Positions 42,737 to 50,982 of a stretch of DNA of 64,000 nucleotides are shown here, one piece after another (within the stretch, counting starts at the first letter, position 1; each line of letters opens with the position of its first letter). The DNA lies in contig NZ_FNGM01000020.1 of assembly GCF_900102965.1 (NCBI RefSeq), positions 1 to 64,000 of the forward strand, written 5' to 3'. Below the pieces are notes generated by a model. It was not told the origin of the DNA. It did no database searches and saw only the letters and a list, made by a program, of their open reading frames with translations. The stretch comes from Paenibacillus jilunlii. Its GTDB lineage: Bacteria; Bacillota; Bacilli; Paenibacillales; Paenibacillaceae. The position numbers and the translations under genes are program-made.

Positions 42737-43129
42737 TCCATTGATCGCCCCTTCATCCCTGTTTGGCTGCTGTTCTATGTATATGAGGAAATCCTCGCAG
42801 CTATACAGCTAGAAATTAAGAAGGAACGTTTTGGGCTTGGTGCGATGACGGGGTTAATACAACTCATCTTAGGTAATGAGTAGGCTATTGCAGCCTACTT
42901 AATTGAAAACCCAACTGTTGTCGACTATCCTCCCCTTACTATTAGGTCGAATTGTGGTGTCGGGCTTCTGCAGGGTTTGGTGTTTAGTATTTCGGGTGAG
43001 GAATGAAATCATTAGCACAATTGATGAGAAGGAGTGTTGAAAAAAACAGAGCATGCAAATGTGCACGCCGAAGTATTGGAAAAGCCATGGAACAAATCCA
43101 TCGTTCTCGGCCTGCCCACTTCTGGCTGG
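42737..43129. other. Gene-free stretch upstream of the minisatellite
   Basis: It holds a hairpin AGTAGGCT/AGCCTACT (42879-42899) with little T-tract. A short frame starting TTG near 43032 behind GAAGGAG (MKKTEHANVHAEVLEKPWNK, about 42 codons) ends in the first repeat unit. It could be a small peptide or the stump of a lost gene. Nothing else is supported. Confidence 0.35.
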
Positions 43130-43455
43130 ATCAGAGGTATTTTTACCTCTCATTTGGCTCAGTAGCCGAATTCCGCCGGAATCAGAGGTATTTTTACCTC
43201 TCATTTGGCTCAGTAGCCCAATTCCGCCGAAATCAGAGGCACTTTTACCTCTCATTTGGCTCAGTTGCCCAATTCCGCCGAAATCAAAGGTATTTTTACC
43301 TCTCATTTGGCTCAGCAGCCGAATTCTGCCGAAATCAGAGGTACTTTTACCTCTCATTTACCTCAGTAGCCCAATTCCGCCGAAATCAGAGGTACTTTTA
43401 CCTCTCATTTACCTCAGCAGCCAAATTCTCCGAAATCAAAGGTACTTTATCCTCG
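43130..43455. repeat. 51-bp minisatellite, six full units plus a decayed one
   Basis: Units start at 43130, 43181, 43232, 43283, 43334 and 43385 (the last is 50 bp), with a partial unit from 43435. Each begins ATCAGAGGTATTTTTACCTC and so carries the hairpin AGAGGTA-TTTT-TACCTCT; the rest reads roughly TCATTTGGCTCAGTAGCC then AATTCCGCCGAA. Units 5 and 6 carry ACCTCAG in place of GGCTCAG. Because 51 is a multiple of three, frames stay open on both strands and give false 17-residue-repeat proteins. It lies upstream of acnA, ending about 100 bp before its promoter. Confidence 0.95.
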
Positions 43456-43553
43456 CGGGCGCTCCAGCCAATCCTCATTTTACCAAGCGCCAAACCTACA
43501 TCCCGCCGGGAAATTCGGGCGTTCCAACGGCAAAAAAAACTTTACTCCCCCCA

Positions 43554-43612
43554 TTGTAAACGTTATACTTGAGTTATATAAAATATTGAAATGTAGTTTC
43601 ATTAGATGAAAC
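43554..43612 (+). promoter_or_regulatory. acnA promoter with palindromic operator at the transcription start
   Basis: TTGTAA (43554-43559), a 17-bp spacer and TATAAA (43577-43582). GTTTCATTAGATGAAAC (43596-43612), a 7-bp inverted repeat around TAG, begins about 7 bp after the expected start of transcription and precedes the AGGAGG site. The same palindrome with one change lies before the IclR gene at 49644. Confidence 0.75.
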
Positions 43613-43626
43613 AAGGAGGCGCATAT

Positions 43627-46371
43627 ATGCCAAGCAAGGACCATTTTTCGCTGGCCCGCACCCTGGAGTCAGGCGGCAAAAGCTATCGCTACTATCATCT
43701 TAACTCCCTAGAAGAGCAAGGCGCAGGCGACATTTCCTCCCTGCCGTTTTCCATCAAAGTATTGCTTGAGGCCGCTGTCCGCCAATACGACGGACGGGCG
43801 ATTACCGAAGAACACGTGAAGCAGCTGGCCGGCTGGTCAGGCGGCATTGACCGCAACAAAGAAATTCCCTTCATCCCGGCCCGGATCGTGCTGCAGGATT
43901 TCACCGGCGTACCGGTGGTTGTCGATCTGGCAGCCATGCGCGATACCGTCAAGAAAGCCGGCGGCGATCCGAAGAAGATCAATCCGCTCGTCCCGGTAGA
44001 CCTGGTTATTGACCACTCGGTTATGGTCGATGCTTTTGGTACCGCAGACGCGCTTGAATACAATATGAACGTAGAGTTCGAACGCAACGAAGAACGCTAC
44101 CGCTTCCTGCGCTGGGCACAGACAGCCTTCAACAATTTCCGCGCCGTTCCACCGGCAACCGGAATTGTGCACCAGGTTAACCTGGAGTATCTGGCCTCTG
44201 TGGCAGCCACCAAAACAAGTGACGGTGAAACTGTAGTATACCCGGATTCCCTGGTCGGAACCGATTCCCATACAACGATGATTAACGGCCTCGGGGTAGT
44301 AGGCTGGGGCGTTGGCGGCATCGAGGCGGAAGCGGGGATGCTGGGGCAGCCGCTTTATTTTGTGACACCGGATGTGGTGGGCTTCAAGCTTACAGGCAGT
44401 CTGGTTGAAGGGGCTACCGCAACGGATCTGGCGCTGACCGTCACCCAAATGCTGCGCAAAAAAGGCGTAGTCGGCAAATTTGTCGAATTCTACGGACCGG
44501 GTCTGGCTAACATCAGCCTGGCGGACCGCGCGACAGTGGCTAATATGGCTCCCGAATACGGGGCGACCATCGGTTTCTTCCCTGTGGATGACGAGACGCT
44601 TGCCTATCTGCGCAGCACCGGCCGTCCGGATGAGCTTGTAGAGCTGGTTGGAGACTACTATAAGGCACAGGGAATGTTCCGCACCTCGGATACACCGGAC
44701 CCGACCTTCACTGATACCATTGAGCTTGACCTTGCTTCGGTGGTTCCAAGCCTTGCCGGACCGAAACGTCCGCAGGACCGGGTTGAGCTGACGCACATGA
44801 AAGAAAACTTCGAAGGGATTATCCGCACACCGGTCGACAAGGGCGGCTATGGCCTGAGCGATGATAAAATCAACGAGGTTGTAGAAGTACAGCATAAGAA
44901 CGGGACCACCAGCAAGCTCAGCACAGGTGCGGTTGTGATTGCAGCCATTACGAGCTGTACCAACACCTCCAACCCAAGTGTAATGCTGGGAGCCGGCCTG
45001 CTGGCCAAGAAGGCGGTAGAACGCGGACTGACCAAACCCGGATATGTAAAAAGCAGTCTCACGCCAGGCTCGCTGGTGGTTACCGAATACCTGGAAAAAG
45101 CCGATCTGCTGAAGCCGCTGGAAGCGCTCGGCTTCTATCTGGCCGGTTACGGCTGTGCCACCTGTATCGGCAACTCCGGCCCGCTGCCGGATGAAGTCAG
45201 CCAGGCGATTACAGACAATGATATGACAGTAGCTGCTGTAATATCCGGGAACCGGAACTTTGAAGGCCGGGTGCATGCCCAGGTCAAAGCAAATTACCTG
45301 GCGTCCCCGCCGCTTGTCGTAGCTTATGCGCTGGCGGGCACGGTCAACATTGATCTGAAGACGGAGCCGCTGGGCTATGATCCGCAAGGCGAGCCTGTAT
45401 ACCTTGCCGATATCTGGCCAACCTCCGCGGAAATCCGCGAAGCCATCGGCCTCTCCCTGAGTCCGGAGATGTTCCGCCGCAAATATGAGAATGTATTTAC
45501 GGCCAACGAACGCTGGAACTCCATTCCAGTGCCGGAAGGCGAGCTGTACGAATGGGATGACAACTCTACGTATATCCAGAACCCGCCGTTCTTTGAGAAT
45601 CTGGCAGACGGTGTCGGCGATATCAAGGACATCCGCAATGCCCGCGTACTCGCGCTGCTTGCCGATTCCGTAACTACCGACCACATCTCGCCAGCGGGCA
45701 ATATCTCGACCTCCGGCCCTGCCGGTGAATATCTGCGCAGCCACGGCGTGGAACGTGCAGACTTCAACTCCTACGGCTCACGCCGCGGGAACCATGAAGT
45801 GATGATGCGCGGCACGTTTGCGAATATCCGTATCCGCAACGCGGTCGCTCCGGGAACGGAAGGCGGAGTCACCACCTTCCTGCCGAGCGAAGAAGTGATG
45901 TCGATCTATGATGCGTCCATGCTGTACCAATCCGCAGGCCAGAATCTGATCGTCATCGCCGGCAAGGAATACGGCACCGGCAGCTCGCGCGACTGGGCAG
46001 CCAAAGGCACACTCCTGCTGGGCGTCAAAGCTGTTATCGCCGAGAGCTTCGAGCGGATTCACCGCAGCAATCTCGTCGGCATGGGCGTACTTCCGCTGCA
46101 ATTCCAGGAAGGCCATGGCTGGAGCAGCCTGGGCCTGACCGGACGCGAGACCTTCAACATCACCGGACTTGGCAACGATGTTCAGCCGGGTCAGGAACTG
46201 ACTGTCACGGCGACCCGCGAAGACGGCACCCAGTTCGAGTTCCCGGTTACTGCCCGCCTTGACAGCACCGTTGATATTGATTACTACCGGAATGGCGGCA
46301 TTCTGCAGACCGTTCTCCGCCAGATGCTGGCTGATGCTGCCACATCGGATTCAGCGCTGCCGGTAGAATAA
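43627..46371 (+). CDS. acnA: Aconitate hydratase
   Basis: A 914-residue monomeric aconitase (AcnA/IRP1 type) interconverting citrate and isocitrate in the TCA cycle. The [4Fe-4S] ligands are Cys444 in TSCTNTSNP and Cys510/Cys513 in GYGCATCIGNSG. GTDSHTTMINGLG near 200 and the C-terminal swivel domain with YGTGSSRDWAAKGT are intact. The start is the ATG at 43627, seven nt after AAGGAGG; an earlier in-frame ATG at 43606 lies inside the palindrome and upstream of that ribosome site. In Bacillus the gene (citB) is under CcpC, CodY and iron control. Here a possible IclR site overlaps the transcription start. Confidence 0.96.
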   Translation: MPSKDHFSLARTLESGGKSYRYYHLNSLEEQGAGDISSLPFSIKVLLEAAVRQYDGRAITEEHVKQLAGWSGGIDRNKEIPFIPARIVLQDFTGVPVVVDLAAMRDTVKKAGGDPKKINPLVPVDLVIDHSVMVDAFGTADALEYNMNVEFERNEERYRFLRWAQTAFNNFRAVPPATGIVHQVNLEYLASVAATKTSDGETVVYPDSLVGTDSHTTMINGLGVVGWGVGGIEAEAGMLGQPLYFVTPDVVGFKLTGSLVEGATATDLALTVTQMLRKKGVVGKFVEFYGPGLANISLADRATVANMAPEYGATIGFFPVDDETLAYLRSTGRPDELVELVGDYYKAQGMFRTSDTPDPTFTDTIELDLASVVPSLAGPKRPQDRVELTHMKENFEGIIRTPVDKGGYGLSDDKINEVVEVQHKNGTTSKLSTGAVVIAAITSCTNTSNPSVMLGAGLLAKKAVERGLTKPGYVKSSLTPGSLVVTEYLEKADLLKPLEALGFYLAGYGCATCIGNSGPLPDEVSQAITDNDMTVAAVISGNRNFEGRVHAQVKANYLASPPLVVAYALAGTVNIDLKTEPLGYDPQGEPVYLADIWPTSAEIREAIGLSLSPEMFRRKYENVFTANERWNSIPVPEGELYEWDDNSTYIQNPPFFENLADGVGDIKDIRNARVLALLADSVTTDHISPAGNISTSGPAGEYLRSHGVERADFNSYGSRRGNHEVMMRGTFANIRIRNAVAPGTEGGVTTFLPSEEVMSIYDASMLYQSAGQNLIVIAGKEYGTGSSRDWAAKGTLLLGVKAVIAESFERIHRSNLVGMGVLPLQFQEGHGWSSLGLTGRETFNITGLGNDVQPGQELTVTATREDGTQFEFPVTARLDSTVDIDYYRNGGILQTVLRQMLADAATSDSALPVE

Positions 46372-46384
46372 TTCTTTGGGAAAA

Positions 46385-46476
46385 ACCGGATTACCGGTTC
46401 GTGTCTCTGGTAATCCGGTGCCATCCTGAAGCAAACAGCCTCCAATCACTCCCTGCGGGATGATTGGAGGCTGTTT
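46385..46476. terminator. Two stem-loops between acnA and the LuxR-type regulator
   Basis: First ACCGGATTACC/GGTAATCCGGT (46385-46419), without a T-run. Then AAACAGCCTCCAATCA/TGATTGGAGGCTGTTT (46433-46476), a perfect 16-bp stem with T/A ends suited to both convergent genes. Confidence 0.85.
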
Positions 46477-46548
46477 GCTGTATAACTTGCTGTATAATTG
46501 ACTTTATAGTTTGCCACACTGCAATGCAAGAAGAATCCACAACAAACG

Positions 46549-48771
46549 CTAAATCTCAAGCCCCTCTGAATTCAGGATTCTTTTATAGATAAGGGCAATA
46601 ATCTGCGAACGGTCTGTCACGTTCATCTTATTGAAAATACGGCTCAAGTGATTTTTGACCGTATGTTCACTGATGAATAATGCAGAAGCAATTTCCTTAT
46701 TGGTCTTGCCGAGGATAATCAGCTCCAGCACCTCTTCTTCGCGGGGTGAGATTCCCCACTCTTCCTTAGGCGACTTAAGGGCTGCGTTGTTCAGGAGCTT
46801 GCCAGGCGAGAATGCCTGCTCCTGCTGCTGTTCCCCGGACCGGCTGAGCATGAACGACTGGAATGACGCGAGCAGTTCCGCATCGATTGCCGCCTGTACA
46901 TTACAAACCATCTTAAATCTCGAGGGATCAAGCCATTTCTCCCTGCTGTCTTCCAGCGGCTCTCCCTGCTCCTGCTCACCCGCATGATGCAGTACAAGAG
47001 CAAGTACCCGCGCCCCAATGGAGAGTAAAGGTTTCTCGATATCAAAATAAAAAGCAGACAACTGGTCCACCTGCTTCAGCAGCAGGATCTCTTCGGTAAA
47101 GAAGTCATATTCAACCAGCAGCTCCAGCTGAAAAGGGGCCAGCAGACAGCTGCGTTTAAGCCGTTCAGAATCGCTTTCCGGGATACCCAGATAACGCCCA
47201 AAATCATACGCCAGCCCGGAAGCGTCCTGCGAAACACGATGCAGCCCGGGATAGTTGTCCTGCAGAATATAGCGGAGATTATTCAAAAAAACGCCAGCAT
47301 TCTTATCGTGCCTGCAGTCTTTTTCCAGAAGACGGATGGCCGTCGCAGCCAGGGTGGCGATGCATTCCGTAAATGCCCGCCATTCCCCCGCTTCGGTGCG
47401 CTGACGGAACCCGACGGACAAGATGCCCTTGAATGCATTTTCGGCAATCAGCGGACATTCCAGCAAAAAGCGCTCGCCTGCGGCTTCATTGATGATGGAG
47501 GCGGAGAGAAAGGCCTGCGGAGAATACCGCTCCCCCAGATCCTTCACATACAACCGTTCTCCCTCTCCAGTCCAGCCTCTGGAGTAATATGTACTCTCAG
47601 CATCTTCTTGGTTCTGAAAAAAGACAAGCACCGGCGAAGGCGAAAAAGGCATACTCATCATGGTATCGAGCAGCACGCTGCCCAATTCCTTATAGGAGGT
47701 GACCTGAGGCAGCAGCCGCACGGCTTCCTTCAGCCGGAGAGTTCCTTCTTTGCGCAGCTCTTCCCGCCGCATCAGCTTCTCACCTCTGTCCGAAAGCCCC
47801 ACCAGGGAGGCAACAAGCTGTTCCTCAAGGTCGTAGCTTTGCACCTGTTCGTTTTTGCTGAACCCTACCGCCAGCAGAAGCGCTCTCCGGCCGCCATAGA
47901 TCATGGCCGGGTAGCAGGACAAATATTCCGGTTGCGGAAGGCCGCACTTTGTGAAGAACAAGGACCTCGGGTCTTGTGCAGTGGTTCTCCAGTGCCTCGG
48001 CTCTTTGCCAAGGACCGCCTGTCCCAGATACCCGTCGCCTTGCTGAAAAACAGCATTCAGCAGCTGAGGCGCCCCTTTTCCAGCGGCATAATCCACCTGG
48101 AATCTGCCATCCTCATTCTCTTTGGCAAAAGCGTACAAGTCCCCGGCCGAGGCGCTTGCGGCCAGCTGCTGCAGAACCTCCTGAACCTTGAGGTAGTCCT
48201 TCTCCAGACCTGTTAAGAGCCGGGAGGTCATTTCTCCAATCCTCGGCATTCCCGAAGTGGCCGCACAACCGGATAGCAATTTACTGAGGATACGGCCCAG
48301 CACCGCAATCTTTTCCCGTACCTCGTCAACACGTTCCAAGCTAAGCTCAGGTTGGGCAAGCAATTCTTTCTTCAACTGTTCAAAGGCAGGATGATTTTTC
48401 ATTTTCGCTTCAAAAGCAGGCATGATCAGCGCTTTGGTGCCCTCTTCCATATAGACGCCCGCCCATAGATAATAGGTCTGTCCATAACCCGGGAACAGCG
48501 GGATAATAACGTATTTTAATCCGGCAATCCATTCCTCCAGAATGACAGGATGCGACAAAGAACCCAATCTACGCAGGGTAGGCCTAAAGGGGTGGTCCAG
48601 GTTTTGCAGAGAAGTCAGAAGGATCTCATAAAACGTTCCGGTGGCCACGGGACGGGTAAAAACATTCCCTTCCTGATCCGTAAGCACGATAGCCTGTCCG
48701 GTGGCCTTGCCGAACGTTTCCTGGACCTGCTCCATCTCCTCCATTAATGAATCGGGTAGTACAGTAGCCAT
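46549..48771 (-). CDS. PocR-type sensory domain / GAF-like / LuxR HTH transcriptional regulator
   Basis: A 740-residue one-component regulator. The N-terminal PocR ligand-binding domain (about 10-170, VQETFGKATGQAIVLTDQEG) is followed by GAF-like segments (about 190-540) and a C-terminal LuxR/NarL helix-turn-helix (about 675-735) with ISPREEEVLELIILGKTNKE and ALFISEHTVKNHLSRIF. PocR domains bind small hydrocarbon derivatives such as 1,3-propanediol. No propanediol or other catabolic operon is adjacent. The start at 48771 (MATVLPDSL) follows GGGGTGATAGG. It has no phosphoacceptor domain, so signal sensing is probably direct. Confidence 0.82.
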   Translation of the reverse strand: MATVLPDSLMEEMEQVQETFGKATGQAIVLTDQEGNVFTRPVATGTFYEILLTSLQNLDHPFRPTLRRLGSLSHPVILEEWIAGLKYVIIPLFPGYGQTYYLWAGVYMEEGTKALIMPAFEAKMKNHPAFEQLKKELLAQPELSLERVDEVREKIAVLGRILSKLLSGCAATSGMPRIGEMTSRLLTGLEKDYLKVQEVLQQLAASASAGDLYAFAKENEDGRFQVDYAAGKGAPQLLNAVFQQGDGYLGQAVLGKEPRHWRTTAQDPRSLFFTKCGLPQPEYLSCYPAMIYGGRRALLLAVGFSKNEQVQSYDLEEQLVASLVGLSDRGEKLMRREELRKEGTLRLKEAVRLLPQVTSYKELGSVLLDTMMSMPFSPSPVLVFFQNQEDAESTYYSRGWTGEGERLYVKDLGERYSPQAFLSASIINEAAGERFLLECPLIAENAFKGILSVGFRQRTEAGEWRAFTECIATLAATAIRLLEKDCRHDKNAGVFLNNLRYILQDNYPGLHRVSQDASGLAYDFGRYLGIPESDSERLKRSCLLAPFQLELLVEYDFFTEEILLLKQVDQLSAFYFDIEKPLLSIGARVLALVLHHAGEQEQGEPLEDSREKWLDPSRFKMVCNVQAAIDAELLASFQSFMLSRSGEQQQEQAFSPGKLLNNAALKSPKEEWGISPREEEVLELIILGKTNKEIASALFISEHTVKNHLSRIFNKMNVTDRSQIIALIYKRILNSEGLEI

Positions 48772-48880
48772 CCTATCACCCCATGCCCCGGAATTAACCA
48801 TAATTACCTATAGATAATGACTGTATAGCTTTCACTTACTAATTACCCCCTAAATCGACTATATAACGAACCTTAATACA

Positions 48881-49624
48881 TTAGCCCATCATCAGGCCCA
48901 TTTCTGCGGCGTTTTCAGCCAATACCACGGCATAATCCTCCAGCATCTCCCGCGAGAGCCGGCTGACTGGCCCCGACAGCGAAAGCGCAGCGGTCACCTT
49001 TCCCGCCCGTCCGACAATAGGCACAGCCACCGCTGCCGCACCCGGCTCCCGTTCCTCGAAGCTTGTCGCATAACCCCGGCGGGTAATCTCCTGCAGCTGC
49101 TCCAAATATACGCCTTTATCCACGGCCTCCGGCCAGTTCGGATCGGCCAGCAGACGGGCCTGAACCTCATGGGGAGCATAGGCTGCCAGTACCTTGCTCG
49201 AAGCGCCTACCGAAAGCGGCAGCCGGGCACCAATCTGTGCGACCCGGCGAATCGCCTGGCGGCTCTGCACAGCCTGGATGCGTACACGCTCCAGATCATC
49301 GCGCAGATACAGGCTGACCGTTTCTCCGAGCCGGTCACGCAGCTTCTCCATCGCCGGAAGCAGCAGCGCCGCCGGTTCATCCAGGGTTGGCAGATGCGTG
49401 GACAGCTCCCAGATACGGATACCCAGGCGGTATTTCTCCGTGGCTTCATTGCGCAGAAGGAACCCTTTTTCCTCCAGCGTGGTCAGCAGGCGGTGCACCG
49501 TGCTTTTGTGCAGACTGATCTTGGAGGCAATCTCGGTCAGGCTCAGATCACTTTCCTGTGTAAAACACAGTAATATATCCAGCGCCCGTTCTACCGCACG
49601 TACAGTCAGTTTACGGTCCTCCAC
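48881..49624 (-). CDS. IclR family transcriptional regulator
   Basis: A 247-residue regulator. The winged helix-turn-helix (about 8-70) has LSLTEIASKISLHKSTVHRLL and a C-terminal IclR effector domain (about 85-245) with VSLYLRDDLERVRIQ and GAAAVAVPIVGRAGKV. Family members respond to glyoxylate, pyruvate, aromatic acids or sugar acids. Its own leader has the palindrome GTTTCATTAAATGAAAC 20 bp before the start, and nearly the same sequence sits at the acnA transcription start 6 kb away. This suggests autoregulation and control of aconitase. Confidence 0.9.
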   Translation of the reverse strand: MEDRKLTVRAVERALDILLCFTQESDLSLTEIASKISLHKSTVHRLLTTLEEKGFLLRNEATEKYRLGIRIWELSTHLPTLDEPAALLLPAMEKLRDRLGETVSLYLRDDLERVRIQAVQSRQAIRRVAQIGARLPLSVGASSKVLAAYAPHEVQARLLADPNWPEAVDKGVYLEQLQEITRRGYATSFEEREPGAAAVAVPIVGRAGKVTAALSLSGPVSRLSREMLEDYAVVLAENAAEMGLMMG

Positions 49625-49643
49625 TGCAATCTCCCCTTCAACT

Positions 49644-49660
49644 GTTTCATTAAATGAAAC
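49644..49660. promoter_or_regulatory. Palindromic operator in the iclR leader
   Basis: GTTTCATTAAATGAAAC, a 7-bp inverted repeat. It differs from the acnA site in one central base. A possible promoter on the minus strand, TTGCTC with TCTTAT at 17 bp, lies just upstream (about 49670-49705). IclR proteins often bind 15-17 bp palindromes of TGAAA/TTTCA form. Confidence 0.7.
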
Positions 49661-49785
49661 CCGGTTACATTTATAAGATAACCAACTCTATCTTAGAGCA
49701 AATGCCCCGGCAAAGTCCAGCAGTTTCGGAGAGCGGAAAAGAATGGGCCGCACTTTACAGTTGCGTTACAAAAGCGGCTAATTCA

Positions 49786-49814
49786 TTGACTTTGTAAGAT
49801 CATAAACATACGAT
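49786..49814 (+). promoter_or_regulatory. Promoter of the alpha/beta hydrolase gene
   Basis: TTGACT (49786-49791), a 17-bp spacer and TACGAT (49809-49814), 46 bp upstream of the start codon. Confidence 0.65.
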
Positions 49815-49859
49815 TAAACATATGAATTATATTTCCGGACTAATCTAGGAGGGGACCCT

Positions 49860-50870
49860 ATGGATTTGGCAACCACGCATACCGGAACGCCGGTCTCCCG
49901 CATGCCCGATGAGCACAAACCAAGTGCTGCGCCCAAGCTTTCACTGCGGATGATTCGCGTTAAACATATTATTGTTGCTTTGCTGCTGTCCGTTTTTTTC
50001 TTTTTTGTCTTCTGCTTCATCGCACTGCACGGTTATATCGCCTGGGTGCTGTCCAACCCTACAGTGGCCCCGCTGTACTCCAATCCGTCACTGGCCAAAG
50101 GACTGGATTATGAGGATATCACCTTTCCGGCGCTGGACGGCAGCCGCATGATGCAGGGCTGGTACATCCCGTCCAAGGGCTCGGCCAAAACAATCGTGTT
50201 CAGCCACGGTTATGGCGCCAACCGCGAGGAAACCTGGGTCCCGATGTACGATCTGGCCCATTATGCGCACAGCCTTAATTTTAACGTAGTCATGTTTGAC
50301 TACGGCTTCGCTTCCAAGACCAACAAGGATATCGCCACCGGCGGCAAAAAAGAATCCCAGCAGCTCCTTGGCGCCATTAAGTATGCCAAGGAGCAAGGAG
50401 CCAAAGAGATCGTGGTCTGGGGCTTCTCGATGGGGGCGGGTACCGCTCTGCAGGCGGGACTTGTCACCAAAGATGTCGATGCTATGATTCTCGACAGCAC
50501 CTTCCTGCTTGAGCCGGATACGCTGTACCATAACATCAAGCAGAACATCGATCTGCCCCGCCAGCCCTCCCTGGAAATTATGGAATTGCTCTTTCCGGTG
50601 CTGAACGGCACAGGCTTGAACCAGATTCCTTATTCCAAGGTCAAGGCCGAGGATTACCCTTTCCCTACCCTCTTTCTGCACGGCACCAATGATGACAAGG
50701 CTCCTTACCCCATTGCCGAAGAACTAGCGGCTAATCAGAGCAACCCGTACTCGGATTCCTGGATCGTGAAGGACAGCCATCATGAACTGCTGTTCCGCGA
50801 GCATCCGCGCGAGTATCTGCGGCGCGTGTCCGCTTTTCTGGGCAATGTGCAGCTGGCCAAAGCCAAGTAG
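49860..50870 (+). CDS. Membrane-anchored alpha/beta hydrolase
   Basis: A 336-residue protein with one membrane helix (about 38-62) and an extracytoplasmic hydrolase domain of the BAAT/YqkD type. The oxyanion region VFSHGYGANREE is near 115, the nucleophile elbow GFSMGAGTA near 190, an Asp in FLHGTNDDKAP, and the catalytic His in KDSHHELLF. Reaction unknown; esterase or peptidase are both possible. The start follows AGGAGGGG. Monocistronic, with its own promoter and terminator. Confidence 0.88.
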   Translation: MDLATTHTGTPVSRMPDEHKPSAAPKLSLRMIRVKHIIVALLLSVFFFFVFCFIALHGYIAWVLSNPTVAPLYSNPSLAKGLDYEDITFPALDGSRMMQGWYIPSKGSAKTIVFSHGYGANREETWVPMYDLAHYAHSLNFNVVMFDYGFASKTNKDIATGGKKESQQLLGAIKYAKEQGAKEIVVWGFSMGAGTALQAGLVTKDVDAMILDSTFLLEPDTLYHNIKQNIDLPRQPSLEIMELLFPVLNGTGLNQIPYSKVKAEDYPFPTLFLHGTNDDKAPYPIAEELAANQSNPYSDSWIVKDSHHELLFREHPREYLRRVSAFLGNVQLAKAK

Positions 50871-50911
50871 AACAGACGCGTATATCTCAAGTTCGTGTGG
50901 TAGCATTTAAG

Positions 50912-50956
50912 CAGGTTCTGAAACGGCTTAACCGCCTTGTTGGGAACCTGTTTTTT
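50912..50956 (+). terminator. Intrinsic terminator of the hydrolase gene
   Basis: CAGGTTC/GAACCTG (50912-50918 and 50944-50950) with a structured loop is followed by TTTTTT. Confidence 0.75.
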
Positions 50957-50982
50957 ATATGCGCGGAAGCGGAAGCTGAATC

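Noticed and set aside
43130..43455. Regular repeats resembling a CRISPR array
   Set aside because: Units follow one another directly with no unique spacers, and no cas gene is present. It is a minisatellite.
42899..43572. Open frames on both strands encoding 17-residue repeat proteins
   Set aside because: They arise because the 51-bp unit is divisible by three and lacks stops. No convincing ribosome site or domain is present, and frames are open on both strands at once.
43837..45744. 635-codon open frame on the minus strand inside acnA
   Set aside because: It is fully antisense to a complete aconitase gene, has no ribosome site and no recognisable domain.
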